Below, piece after piece: positions 8,940 through 18,000 of a stretch of DNA of 64,000 bases; the first letter of the stretch is position 1, and every line of letters starts with the position of its first letter. A program made the translations under genes and the position numbers. The stretch is from the NCBI GenBank assembly GCA_002386525.1, contig DGIS01000005.1, positions 1 to 64,000 of the forward strand, read 5' to 3'. The notes below the pieces were generated by a model. It saw nothing but the letters and a program-made list of their open reading frames with translations, ran no database searches and had not been told where the DNA came from. The DNA comes from Sphingobacterium sp. UBA4616. Its GTDB lineage: Bacteria; Bacteroidota; Bacteroidia; Sphingobacteriales; Sphingobacteriaceae.

Positions 8940-10042
8940 TTATTACTTGTATTTCTAGAAAGTGACAATGTAATACCAGATAGACCAGCTAATAAAGAAA
9001 GATTATCGCTATAAATATTGTACAATTCTTCATTACGATTAAAAAAATCTATGATGTCTTCTGCTAATTCTTGAGATTTTCTATGGAAATTACTGCTCCC
9101 ACTTATTTCATAAGCTAATTCAAATAGCAACGATGCGGAAGACATTCCATGGCAAAAACATAATTGTTCCATAATCTGTTTTACATTATCTTTGCTAAAA
9201 ATGAGTTTCGCCGGATGATAGATTTCTAGTGCTTCCTCAAACAGTTTGGTAGCAGAATAGCTGAATTTGGTTTTTCCAGTTGCAGAATATATTCGGAATA
9301 GCATGATTCCATAACATAGTCTACCGGTACACCATCCAAACACCTCGACAGTACTTATTATTTTTCCAGATCGGTCGACGGCTGTAGGAACCATAATCTT
9401 GTCGTTAGTTTTTGTACTTATAAGATTCAACAAGGTATCTCCTATGTTATCTAATAATTCGTTAATCCTGGGATCGGTATTGCCTTTGTTTAAAAACTCA
9501 CATAATATTGCGGCAATCGAGCATATACCGTGTGCTATGCCATAATTTATGACACTTTTGTTCGGTAGAGCTACAGCGAGTGATTGATTTTCAATTTTTA
9601 AGTCCCAAAGTGTTTGAATATATAGGTCGGCAACTTCAGCAAATTTAAAATTAGATTGCAATAAACTAGCGCATAAGCCTGTCGCACCATAGAGAAAATC
9701 AAGATTATTTTGGGTCAATAGAAATTTATAATCAGAAAACACTTTGTTTTCTATTGTTATAAAATCTACTTGATCAAAGAGATCCCATTTCTCCAAATAA
9801 CTAATCATAAAGTACAATCCGCCTATCCCTTTATGGATATCGTGATTGTGATGAAGTTTGCCTTGATTTAGATAAGCTACAGTCTTTTCAAGAATATTGT
9901 CAATGTAATTCTCTTTATTTGGAATATCAGAATTTTCAAGTACAGCGCACCAGCCAAGATCACCAACAAGCAGACCTGGTGCAAATTCTTTTTTGTAAAT
10001 TAAATACTCTGAAATTGCAATAATTTTATCCTTTTCAATCAT
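8915..10042 (-). CDS. Lanthionine synthetase C-like cyclase (LanC)
   Basis: A 375-aa protein of LanC length. The zinc ligands are visible: Cys238 in GWCTG and the Cys297-His298 pair in CFCHGM. The GIAHGICSIAAIL block near residues 168-180 carries the conserved His-Gly. LanC enzymes add cysteine thiols to dehydrated Ser/Thr to form (methyl)lanthionine rings. It overlaps the SpaB_C-like gene by 8 bp and the outer-membrane gene by 25 bp, so translation is probably coupled. The ring-forming cysteines would be those of the CKLC motif in the precursor. Confidence 0.92.
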   Translation of the reverse strand: MIEKDKIIAISEYLIYKKEFAPGLLVGDLGWCAVLENSDIPNKENYIDNILEKTVAYLNQGKLHHNHDIHKGIGGLYFMISYLEKWDLFDQVDFITIENKVFSDYKFLLTQNNLDFLYGATGLCASLLQSNFKFAEVADLYIQTLWDLKIENQSLAVALPNKSVINYGIAHGICSIAAILCEFLNKGNTDPRINELLDNIGDTLLNLISTKTNDKIMVPTAVDRSGKIISTVEVFGWCTGRLCYGIMLFRIYSATGKTKFSYSATKLFEEALEIYHPAKLIFSKDNVKQIMEQLCFCHGMSSASLLFELAYEISGSSNFHRKSQELAEDIIDFFNRNEELYNIYSDNLSLLAGLSGITLSLSRNTSNKWRKLILL

Positions 10043-10895
10043 TTTTGTGATTTAATTGCCGAGCATAATATCTGTCTAACAAATAATATAATATGGCTTC
10101 TTTTTCTTTTCCATTGGAAATAAAAATGCGATTAAATTCCATATGGAAGATTGACGGCAAAATTGTCTGCATTGATGCTCCAATAAATAAATGCATCAAA
10201 CCTTTTAACTTTTCAAAGGAATTTGAGAGTGTTTCTCTATAGCGAAGGTAAGGAAGCGATTTTTGATCTAGCAGTAGTTGGTTGAACAGAGCATAATAAC
10301 AGGTAAATCTATCCTTTAGTATAGCTTTCGTCTTTTTGTCAAAATTGTAGGTCTTAAAAAAATACTCTTTACTTTTTTTACAAAATAATGCTCTTTGTTC
10401 GATTGAATAGTCCAATAAATCAAAGACAGTATTCATATAGATCAAAGCTAAGTGCCACCTCGTTTCGTACTGATGGAGATAGTTCAGCGTAATGAAGCTG
10501 CCCTGGCAAAAAATCTCCTCGACTAATTCTATACCTAGGCGTCCATAACGTAACACTTCCCTTTGATAACCTGATATACTCGTTTTCCAGATAATATTTT
10601 CTTTCGTGTAAAGTTTTAAATGATCTGATAAAATTGAAACAACAAGCCCCATATTTTGACGGTTTATTGTTCGGAATCTAAGTCTTAAATGAAAATCTGG
10701 ATCTCTATACCTTACAAAGAAAAATGATTGTATAATATCCTTTTTATACATCTCGATAATGCTGTCATGTATTTTTGCCAAAATTAAGTCCAAAAAGGTT
10801 ACCCCGGAATAAATATTAAAAGTAAACCATTCATCTATTCCCGCACAAAAATTAACCGGTTTGGAGAATCTGTCCAGTTTATAGCAAGTTAGCAT
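10035..10895 (-). CDS. Lantibiotic dehydratase C-terminal (SpaB_C-like, elimination) protein
   Basis: A 286-aa stand-alone version of the C-terminal domain of class I dehydratases (thiopeptide-type bacteriocin biosynthesis family). The family hallmark FFVRYRDPDFHLRLRFR is near residues 58-74, and GRLGIELVEEIF follows further on. In split LanB systems this protein removes glutamate to finish dehydration, while the larger protein (11187-13310) glutamylates Ser/Thr. It lies directly after the precursor and its terminator hairpin. Confidence 0.9.
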   Translation of the reverse strand: MLTCYKLDRFSKPVNFCAGIDEWFTFNIYSGVTFLDLILAKIHDSIIEMYKKDIIQSFFFVRYRDPDFHLRLRFRTINRQNMGLVVSILSDHLKLYTKENIIWKTSISGYQREVLRYGRLGIELVEEIFCQGSFITLNYLHQYETRWHLALIYMNTVFDLLDYSIEQRALFCKKSKEYFFKTYNFDKKTKAILKDRFTCYYALFNQLLLDQKSLPYLRYRETLSNSFEKLKGLMHLFIGASMQTILPSIFHMEFNRIFISNGKEKEAILYYLLDRYYARQLNHKND

Positions 10896-10912
10896 TATAG
10901 TAGTGGTTAGTT

Positions 10913-10950
10913 AAAAAAAACAAGGAAATATTTATGCTAATATTTCCTTG
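10913..10950 (-). terminator. Hairpin with T-run right after the precursor gene
   Basis: A perfect 12-bp stem (10921-10932 with 10939-10950) has a 6-nt loop and, on the minus strand, eight consecutive T (10920-10913). It begins 7 bp past the precursor stop codon. It has the form of an intrinsic terminator. Because modification genes continue on the same strand, it probably works as a partial terminator that gives more precursor mRNA than enzyme mRNA. Confidence 0.88.
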
Positions 10951-10957
10951 AATAATA

Positions 10958-11149
10958 CTAATAAATACCTAAACTTAAATCATCTTTAGGTTTAGGGGTA
11001 ATAACAACGGTACACAATTTACATGCTCCGTCTGATACTACAACAGAATTGTCCGTGTCGGCTGCTCTAACTAATCCACCATACACTTCTTTTAATTGGT
11101 CATTACTCATCGTGTCAAGCACTACCGCATTTAATTTTAATTTTTTCAT
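10958..11149 (-). CDS. Class I lanthipeptide precursor with double-glycine leader
   Basis: A 63-aa precursor. The leader is MKKLKLNAVVLDTMSNDQLKEVYGG (25 aa), here split as MKKLKLNAVVLDTM and SNDQLKEVYGG, with a basic start and the GG site. The predicted core is 38 aa, starts LVRAADTDNS and includes DGACKLCTVV and a C-terminal LSLGIY. It has two Cys and several Ser/Thr, enough for two thioether rings. MKKLKLN starts are typical of Bacteroidota class I lanthipeptide leaders. It sits between LanB-N and SpaB_C, followed at once by a terminator hairpin. No known lanthipeptide with this core is recognised. Confidence 0.88.
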   Translation of the reverse strand: MKKLKLNAVVLDTMSNDQLKEVYGGLVRAADTDNSVVVSDGACKLCTVVITPKPKDDLSLGIY

Positions 11150-11186
11150 AATAATATTATATTTGATTATATTAAATTTACAAAAA

Positions 11187-13310
11187 TTAATTTGAATAAC
11201 AAATAAAAATTTCGCAACAATGTGATTTTTTTTCTAAGACATTATAGATACATTCCTGTATAACAAAATTGGGAGATGAGCCGATGATTGATTTCATAAC
11301 AGCATACATTGTTGAATTTTCTAAATTTATTAATACTGAGCGCCTTGAACTGTCCACTATATTAAAGACAGTGGGAAGTTGATTTTCTTTAAAGTAACTG
11401 ATTGTCGTATCTTGGTCAACATTCGCAACTTCACAACTCAATTTCCATGTCTCTGGAATGAAAATAAAGTCCTTGTAATAGATCCTTGGAAAGTAATGGT
11501 ACAGATCCAACATCTTTTGATGATCATCTTTAAAAAATGGCATATGTTGAGATGATATCAATGCAAGCAAGGAGTACAATTGGAAAGAATTACTATTAAC
11601 TACATTATGTGCATTGGATAATCTGGGGATAATCTTATTTCCACTTTCATATGATTTCAAGACAATTTTACCACCTTCTACCTGTAGAAATAAGTCTTCC
11701 AGTGGATAAATATCTAAATTTTCTGGATTTGAATTTAAAACAATGGATTTTTTTCGCTTATGCTTCGCTAGACAGATGTTACCCGTAACTGGACCAGGAA
11801 AGTGAGACAGGTTTACAACCTCATATCCTTTATTTTCAAATGCTTGATCTTCACTTTCTTGTAGCTTATTGAAAAAAGTGGACATATCATTATTTAAATA
11901 ATTAAATCTTCCTACAGTTGAAGATAGGTTGTTGTGAAATAAATGGGAAACAAGAAATTGTGAGTTGGGACCAATATCATCATATGAAAATGATAATCCT
12001 ATATTGAGATCCGTATGATCAAGATCGCTGCTTTCTAAACAATTTAAATTAAAGTGTTCTCTATTTAAAATAGATGTTAGCAATTCTTTTTTAATTGACG
12101 TTATTGTAATTGTATCATTTATAACTCCAGCTTTTGATAAGTTTAGCCCATTGAAAAGCCCATTTTCGGTAGCAGAATAGGTAGCTTCATTATAGAAGAG
12201 ATCTATACCTAGATCCCTATCCATAAACAATTTCAGAGAAATTTTAGCATCACCATAACGGTTATAGAACTCCTCTGTAAATCTCTTTATTATATTGCTA
12301 TCCCTGTAATTGTACAAGGATAAGTATTTGCTTATCGCTTTAGGAAGTTCTTTAAATTTAGCTTGTGAAATTGACAGATGATCAAACCTGTAGCTTAGAT
12401 CGCAATGAAGTAAGTCTTTAGGATTCGTATTAAATTTGACGTTGATGTAATTTCTTAGATTTGACAAGAGGCTTGGCATTTCATGGATGTTTGCGGTGTT
12501 TATACGCTGTATTATATTATTGATTGCTCTTACCTCTGCAAGGATATCTTTTCCACAATTGTTTTTTTCTAGTTTATCAATAAATACCTGCAGGTAGTCG
12601 GTATTCGAAACTGAGGGATGAAGGTCGTTGATGAAAAATCCTAAGTCTATTAACGAATTGATATAACTGGTAATATCAGTCATCTCTTCTCCTTTAAAAA
12701 TACTATTTTTGCAGAGCTCATCATATGTACTTTTGCCCGAAATTTCCATCAAATGGGCTATAACCTCATCATAGTCAAGTTGAATCAGTGAGGAATTAAA
12801 AAATCTTGAAGAGTCGTCATTTTTAAATTTGAAAAACCTTAAGCTATTATTAAAATCAAATCTATGTATTGTCGGATTTAGAAAATACGAAGACTTTTCA
12901 CGTATAGAGTTTTGGCTCACTAAATCAGTATAAATCTGAAAAAATAGGTTGAAATTCAATCGAGCGTGTACTTTTAAATATTCCGGTTTGCTTGAGCTCA
13001 GGTTCCAGCCGTTGTTTAGTGTAACTATAGAGCAACCTGAAAATAATCCAAATGGTGTACTATTTGTGCTCATTCGAATTAAATATTTGGCAAATGTATT
13101 TTTAATCTTTTGTTCATTTAATGCTTTAGGATCAGATAGAATTTCCGAAAAATCATCATTAGCAATCTTTATTGCAGTCATGATCAAATCGTCTTCCAAT
13201 AAAAATTTAGCTTGTTCCGAATCTAGCTGGTTTATAATATCCATTAGTTTCCCACAGCTCAATATAGGAGATCTGAATACGCCAATAGTATTAATTTTGT
13301 AATTGTTCAT
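11187..13310 (-). CDS. Lantibiotic dehydratase N-terminal (glutamylating) protein, LanB
   Basis: A 707-aa protein matching the Lant_dehydr_N part of class I dehydratases. It has the early RMSTNSTPFGLFSGCSIV block (about residues 80-97) and the late PGPVTGNICLAKHKRKKSIVLNSNPENLDIYPLEDLFL region. These enzymes use glutamyl-tRNA to activate Ser/Thr in the precursor. Full-length LanB proteins are about 1000 aa; here the C-terminal domain is the separate gene at 10035-10895. It starts inside the end of the kinase-like gene (20-bp overlap). Confidence 0.92.
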   Translation of the reverse strand: MNNYKINTIGVFRSPILSCGKLMDIINQLDSEQAKFLLEDDLIMTAIKIANDDFSEILSDPKALNEQKIKNTFAKYLIRMSTNSTPFGLFSGCSIVTLNNGWNLSSSKPEYLKVHARLNFNLFFQIYTDLVSQNSIREKSSYFLNPTIHRFDFNNSLRFFKFKNDDSSRFFNSSLIQLDYDEVIAHLMEISGKSTYDELCKNSIFKGEEMTDITSYINSLIDLGFFINDLHPSVSNTDYLQVFIDKLEKNNCGKDILAEVRAINNIIQRINTANIHEMPSLLSNLRNYINVKFNTNPKDLLHCDLSYRFDHLSISQAKFKELPKAISKYLSLYNYRDSNIIKRFTEEFYNRYGDAKISLKLFMDRDLGIDLFYNEATYSATENGLFNGLNLSKAGVINDTITITSIKKELLTSILNREHFNLNCLESSDLDHTDLNIGLSFSYDDIGPNSQFLVSHLFHNNLSSTVGRFNYLNNDMSTFFNKLQESEDQAFENKGYEVVNLSHFPGPVTGNICLAKHKRKKSIVLNSNPENLDIYPLEDLFLQVEGGKIVLKSYESGNKIIPRLSNAHNVVNSNSFQLYSLLALISSQHMPFFKDDHQKMLDLYHYFPRIYYKDFIFIPETWKLSCEVANVDQDTTISYFKENQLPTVFNIVDSSRRSVLINLENSTMYAVMKSIIGSSPNFVIQECIYNVLEKKSHCCEIFICYSN

Positions 13311-14058
13311 TGTTTACTAATTTCATTATCAGTTCTAGTTCGTTATCATTGAGTAAATTTGTTTTTAATAGATCATTTCTAAAGTGGCTACCACGCTGAT
13401 CCTTTTGAGTTAAACGGTTAAAAAATGGAAGGTCAAATGTTAACAAAAAATAAATCAATACGGCCAGCCCTCTTTTTTCGTTATGGATCGTATAAGGGGT
13501 TAGGTAATCATAGGTCGGATCTAAAAATTCAGGAGTGGCCACCAAATGCTCTACATTACTTTTGTAGAAATTAAAGTCGAGCAGAATAGGGGAAAAACCG
13601 TTTTCAGTAGGGACTATCCCAAAATTATCCAAATTAATATCTTGATGAAGGATGCTTCGGTCGTGTAGATAATCAAAAATGTTTATAATTTCATCTATAA
13701 AGCAAGTAAGTGCCGTTTTATTGCCATGAAGGTGCGTTACGTATTCTAAAAAATTAAGATTATAAATATAGTCGCATATCGATACAAGTGCTTTTTTGCC
13801 AGTTATGGTTTGATCTATTATTAATATATCATAATACTTCAAAACAAGTCGATGCTCTATCTGACAGACCTTTTTTAATAAATAATCATCCACTAACTCT
13901 TGTTGATCGCGGATTATCTCTATCTTAATAAAATAGGGGTTGCTATTGACTACATATTTTGAGTAAAGATTTTTTGACCAGTCAAATTGACTGAAAATAG
14001 CATCAAGGTTTAGTTTTTGATGAAATTCTGTTATACTGTTTTTTATATAATAAGTCAT
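13291..14058 (-). CDS. Protein-kinase-fold protein in the lanthipeptide locus
   Basis: A 255-aa protein with a eukaryotic-like kinase core. Lys45 sits in PYFIKIEI (VAIK position). The catalytic loop LHQDINLDNFGI has His138, Asp140 and Asn145, and a DFN at 161-163 replaces DFG. No clear glycine-rich loop is visible. Kinase domains belong to class III/IV lanthipeptide synthetases, where they phosphorylate Ser/Thr, and are not expected in a LanB locus. It overlaps both neighbours (4 bp and 20 bp), so it is tightly coupled. It could modify the peptide, act on a sugar, or regulate; the target is unknown. Confidence 0.75.
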   Translation of the reverse strand: MTYYIKNSITEFHQKLNLDAIFSQFDWSKNLYSKYVVNSNPYFIKIEIIRDQQELVDDYLLKKVCQIEHRLVLKYYDILIIDQTITGKKALVSICDYIYNLNFLEYVTHLHGNKTALTCFIDEIINIFDYLHDRSILHQDINLDNFGIVPTENGFSPILLDFNFYKSNVEHLVATPEFLDPTYDYLTPYTIHNEKRGLAVLIYFLLTFDLPFFNRLTQKDQRGSHFRNDLLKTNLLNDNELELIMKLVNNEQLQN

Positions 14059-14912
14059 TGGTTATTGATGGTTAAATTTGACATCTGAATTAAATTTATT
14101 GCTTCAAAAAGTTGATATTTGTCCAGTTTTCTGAGATATTTGATCACTTCTGAATCATACTGGAACGTTAAATTACCCCGGTATGCATCAAGCAAAAGAT
14201 TAATATAGCTTTGATATCCGGAATTGTTCAATACGATATATTTTTTCAATGATAATTCCAATTGATCTTTAAGTTTATTGATATTTAGTCTGTTACAGAC
14301 AATCCCCAACTTTAGCGATAAAACTATTGAAGGTATTTGTGAGGAACTTATTGGCTTTTCTTCATGTAATCTATTCAAAAACGTTGGGATGTAATCATTG
14401 CATGTTTCCATAAGCTTATCTTCAAAGTTCATATTTTTTGTCATCCTTCCTAAACATAGGATAATATCGATTTTGATTATATCATTAAGAGATGTTTCTT
14501 GAATAAACCTAAATAGACAGCCAATGATCAGCTTAAAGGCTATCATTAATGCTTGTTTACGATAATTGCTTTTTTCAGAATCGTCGTTTAGACGTGTCTG
14601 ATAGTAATTTGTCAACAAGATTATTCCGTTGATATCATTCTTTTCATAGCATATTTTTTTTGTATATCTATAGATTTGATCATCCAAGTCATGATAGAAA
14701 TCCTCATCAACATCTTTTAAGAGTTTATAGTTTTTTAGAAATAACCAAAGCCACGCACCGCCAGAAAGTCCATGCGAAAACGAGTAATTTCCTGATACAG
14801 CTAACTTAGTCAGCCATTCAAAAAAAATGTGTTCAATATCTTCGGATTGGGCGCTATCCTGATTTAAAAACTTGTAGAGCCAGGTGTTAACAGTTTCTAA
14901 GTTATAAAGCAT
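14055..14912 (-). CDS. All-helical protein, possibly LanC-like without zinc ligands
   Basis: A 285-aa protein predicted almost wholly helical. The stretch FSHGLSGGAWLWLFLKNY (about residues 42-59) resembles the first GG-containing helix turn of LanC-like barrels. The later LanC zinc ligands (WC.G and CHG) are absent, and the protein is about 100 aa shorter than a LanC. It overlaps the kinase-like gene by 4 bp and the sugar-transferase-like gene by 11 bp. A partner of the kinase, as kinase and cyclase domains pair in LanKC proteins, is inference. It could equally be an unrelated helical protein. Confidence 0.55.
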   Translation of the reverse strand: MLYNLETVNTWLYKFLNQDSAQSEDIEHIFFEWLTKLAVSGNYSFSHGLSGGAWLWLFLKNYKLLKDVDEDFYHDLDDQIYRYTKKICYEKNDINGIILLTNYYQTRLNDDSEKSNYRKQALMIAFKLIIGCLFRFIQETSLNDIIKIDIILCLGRMTKNMNFEDKLMETCNDYIPTFLNRLHEEKPISSSQIPSIVLSLKLGIVCNRLNINKLKDQLELSLKKYIVLNNSGYQSYINLLLDAYRGNLTFQYDSEVIKYLRKLDKYQLFEAINLIQMSNLTINNQ

Positions 14913-16389
14913 ATATATCGTGTTTATATTCAGCGATTACAAAATCTTTTTGCCCTTCGATTCTATTAAAGTTGAATTGCTGTATTAGGTATTTTGAACT
15001 GATTAAATAAACTGAGTTTTTATCAATAGGGTATTGGTTGAACTTACCTTTGTTTTCAGTTAGCACATCAAAGTCTAAACGTTCAAGGAAAAGATTCAAA
15101 AGCAAAGGACATACTTCATAGGCGTTTTTTTGGAATACATACAATTCGCCATCATAGTTACGTTCCGATAACTCTAATAGACCTTTAGGATTAAATAAAT
15201 AGTTAGCAGGAACTATTAAAAAATAGCCGTCCCAGTGTTTGAAGGTTTTTAAAAACTGGTGTTTATCAAGTGAAATACTATGTCGATCTATATCCGACCA
15301 CATGTGGAAATAGTTGTTTTTATCCTTCAAAAGGACTTTAATATTCATGTGTAAGTTGTAGTACTGTCGAATTTTAAAATAGGTATCCATTGTTTTTTCA
15401 TCAATGGCCTCGATGGTAAATATTAACTGGATGTTTTCGACTTTAGGCTGGCTTTTTCTGATGTCCAATTCCCTTAGTTTGATTTTATCCACCACTATCG
15501 AACTGGAATATTTTTCGGAAATATCTGATAGACGTGGATCGAACCATGGCGGAGTATGAACATATTTCGTTTTATCAAAAATTTCAACAGGCCCATTTTT
15601 AAATCCGGAGTAGTGAAGGATTATTTTTTTTCCCCATAATGAAATCTCATCGTCTGGCCAGATGAAGTCTAATTCGGGATGGATTTTAACTCTTTTTTCA
15701 GCTAACAAGAGATTCCAGAGGAGTGACCACATATCCGAGCACCAAGGTTCCAATGAATTTTCATTTGTTTCTTTATAAGCTTTAATCACTTCATAGATGC
15801 CGTTAGAGTCAATTTCAATTTTCTTCCAGAGTGCGCTATTCATTCCCTTTAACAAATATTGAGCACCCCCGGCATTTTCATCAGAATCCAATATAGTCTT
15901 CGTATCGATTCCCACTATGCTTGCCATTTTAGAAAATAGTGATGCTGAACTTTCTTTAATCACATACTTTGCACTTAGATAACTTCTCGTATCCGAGACA
16001 TAACATATGTTATCCATATCAAGGTTTTTATCTAATTTCCTGTAGAAAATTACATCCGAGTCAAAATAAAAGATTGTTTCCTGTTCTAAATAGTTAAATT
16101 TCTCGAAATGTTGACTGATGATATTGGGTCTGATGCTAGATGGATAGTTTTTACGTGTACGCGTGTCCTCATATAGAAAAATTGAACAAAGTACTGCATT
16201 TTCACTGATGAATTGAAGCAGCGTTTCACCTATACTAATCGAGGGGGATGAAAACAGTACATGAATATTTTTTGAGGAAACTCCCAGTTCTCTTAGATTT
16301 CTAATCTGTAGTTCAAGTTGCCAAAGAAAATAGTTGTTGACAGGCTGTGCGGTAAGGTAAATCATGCGAAGAGGAATTTTATTATCCAA
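14902..16389 (-). CDS. Nucleotide-diphospho-sugar transferase-like protein (GT-A fold)
   Basis: A 495-aa first gene of the locus. The N-terminal half reads as a GT-A sugar transferase: MIYLTAQPVNNYFLWQLELQI, then the metal-binding DxD at residues 110-112 in IFYFDSDVIFYR, and a conserved NAGGAQYLLKGM acceptor-side block. The C-terminal 180 aa are unlike known domains. The track start is TTG at 16389; an ATG at 16365 (MIYLTA) is an equally good start. In this setting it may glycosylate the peptide or a cell-surface target. Glycosylated lanthipeptides are known but rare. Confidence 0.7.
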   Translation of the reverse strand: MDNKIPLRMIYLTAQPVNNYFLWQLELQIRNLRELGVSSKNIHVLFSSPSISIGETLLQFISENAVLCSIFLYEDTRTRKNYPSSIRPNIISQHFEKFNYLEQETIFYFDSDVIFYRKLDKNLDMDNICYVSDTRSYLSAKYVIKESSASLFSKMASIVGIDTKTILDSDENAGGAQYLLKGMNSALWKKIEIDSNGIYEVIKAYKETNENSLEPWCSDMWSLLWNLLLAEKRVKIHPELDFIWPDDEISLWGKKIILHYSGFKNGPVEIFDKTKYVHTPPWFDPRLSDISEKYSSSIVVDKIKLRELDIRKSQPKVENIQLIFTIEAIDEKTMDTYFKIRQYYNLHMNIKVLLKDKNNYFHMWSDIDRHSISLDKHQFLKTFKHWDGYFLIVPANYLFNPKGLLELSERNYDGELYVFQKNAYEVCPLLLNLFLERLDFDVLTENKGKFNQYPIDKNSVYLISSKYLIQQFNFNRIEGQKDFVIAEYKHDIYAL

Positions 16390-16870
16390 TGTAGACGAGT
16401 GGGCAGTCAGAATTAGTCAATAATCGTATTACCGACAATGAGTGGGATAGCAACTATTTTTTGCAAAAAACTTAAAGCGCACTCCTTATAAAACAGGGCT
16501 ACTTCTTCTATATTTTGTCGCATAGGATACTTGTTTTTTTAAATGGGCTACAATTGATATCTAAATATAAAATAATTTTCACGAAAAGTCAATTTTATTG
16601 TTAAAAATATTAATCCTGATATTGTATACAGGTAAATCTTTAGCAATGGGATTAAGCAGCACTGCTTATTTTTATTACTTTAAATTATTAATCTTAAAAT
16701 GTATAAATCTAAATCACTTACTTTCTTTCAATGCGATTTAATATAATATCTTGAGGTATTTTTGTGGATTATTCCGGTTGATACCAAATCGTCAAGTTGC
16801 ATCTCTACCGTCGAAAGTTGTATCTTTTCTCTTTACTTTTTTCAAATGCACCTACTATAGCTGCAGCGTC
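16390..16870. other. Intergenic region upstream of the lanthipeptide operon
   Basis: No gene is supported. The region is AT-rich and must hold the promoter of the minus-strand lanthipeptide operon. No exact TAnnTTTG/TTG pair was found. It also marks the border with the decayed accessory region. Confidence 0.4.
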
Positions 16871-16873
16871 TAG

Positions 16874-17215
16874 CTGATCAATTATGCGAACAGCGCGAAG
16901 CTCTCTCCCAAAGATGGGGGAGGTAACCGAGCTACCGAAGATTTTACGACTGAGATTTTTGCGGGGTTATTGAAGGCTGAACCGCAATTTGCACAATCAT
17001 TTTATGAAATGATAGGAGTGCCATTAGATATCTATAATATTTATACCCAAAAAAGATTTTTATCAGAATCAGGAGTTTTATGTATTGTGGATCTCGTACT
17101 TGAGAGTAGTGAAAATATCTTGTTCATAGAAAATAAAGTTGAATCTTCAGAAGGTGAGAACCAGTTACAGCATTACTCTGAAATTCTAAACAAATTGAAA
17201 AATCTACATTTTTAA
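16874..17215 (+). pseudogene. PD-(D/E)XK nuclease-like fragment
   Basis: The 114-codon open frame reads ...NSAKLSPKDGGGNRATEDF and on to LVLESSENILFIENKVESSEGENQLQHYSE. The D...ENK pattern with the following EGENQLQHY is typical of the PDDEXK_4 group. A stop at 16871 removes the start of the gene, and the frame stops at 17215 soon after the catalytic block. The full family is 300-400 aa, so this is a 5'- and 3'-broken remnant. Confidence 0.65.
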
Positions 17216-17228
17216 GATATTGTACTAA

Positions 17229-17570
17229 ATACTACGAAGAGAAATATGTAGCAGGGCACGATTAGTTAAAGATAGGAGACTTAGGAAACAACTTAAGGAA
17301 TCTCATGAATACTTTTTCTGCGACAGTAATGATACTGGACTTATTGTTCAACATGGTCCTATTGGACAAAGGCATATTGAAAGCTTTACCACAAAAATCT
17401 TGTATAGTAAAGCGTCTTGTTTTACATTGTTAAACGGAGATTGTAGTCTCTCGAAAGTTAAATTTCCAAATTATATTAAAAGCACGTCTAACTATATAAG
17501 GTTTTTTCAAGTACCACATCATGGTTCCCAATTGAGCTGTGACCTCTCCGCAAAAAACTGGAGCATTTAA
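17229..17570 (+). pseudogene. Metallo-beta-lactamase-fold protein fragment
   Basis: An open frame without a start codon. It carries NDTGLIVQHGP, then FTLLNGDCSL (the family's GD) and RFFQVPHHGSQLS, the HHGS motif of ComEC/Rec2-like metallo-beta-lactamases. The front metal-binding HxHxDH half is missing. It directly follows the nuclease fragment, so the two could be relics of one system, but this cannot be shown. Confidence 0.6.
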
Positions 17571-17620
17571 AAGTAGAGAATTCGGACTTGAATTACTAAT
17601 TTTAAAAGGGAGGAAAAACG

Positions 17621-17832
17621 ATGAAAATATCAAAGTTTACCGAAGCACAGATCGCCTTTGCGATCAAACAGTCCGAGACAGGTACTCGTGTGGAAGAAGT
17701 CTGCAGAAAAATGGGTATTAGCGAAGCTACGTTCTACAACTGGAAGAAGAAAATGCACAGCTGAAAAAGCTCGTGGCCGATCTTAGTCTGGACAAACAGA
17801 TGCTGCAGGATGTATTAAAAAAAAAGTTTTAA
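17621..17832 (+). mobile_element. IS3-family OrfA remnant with internal deletion
   Basis: The start MKISKFTEAQIAFAIKQSE and VCRKMGISEATFYNWKKK is the Transposase_8 helix-turn-helix OrfA of IS3-group elements. The frame stops at 17762. The OrfA tail (AQLKKLVADLSLDKQMLQDVL) resumes in another frame, so about 20 codons are missing between two GAAGAAAA-type repeats. Only a few codons of OrfB (LKPSQR) remain. It is a dead element. Confidence 0.8.
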
Positions 17833-18000
17833 AGCCTTCGCAGCGTAGAACTGACTACAGATTTAAAGGTTACACTGTTACAGTTGCCACAATTGGATGT
17901 AAAGTTTGACGATATCACTAGCCCATTGTTGGTAGGAGTATATCGTACAACAGCATCATTGGCGAGGTGTTATGAAGGGGTCAGTCGGAAGATTAATTAA
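17833..18000 (+). other. Unidentified coding-like fragment next to the CRISPR relic
   Basis: A 55-codon frame without its own start reads VELTTDLKVTLLQLPQLD then ITSPLLVGVYRTTASLARCY and ends at the first CRISPR-like repeat. The residue composition is protein-like, but no family is recognised. It could be the end of a transferred gene fused behind the IS3 remnant. Confidence 0.3.
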
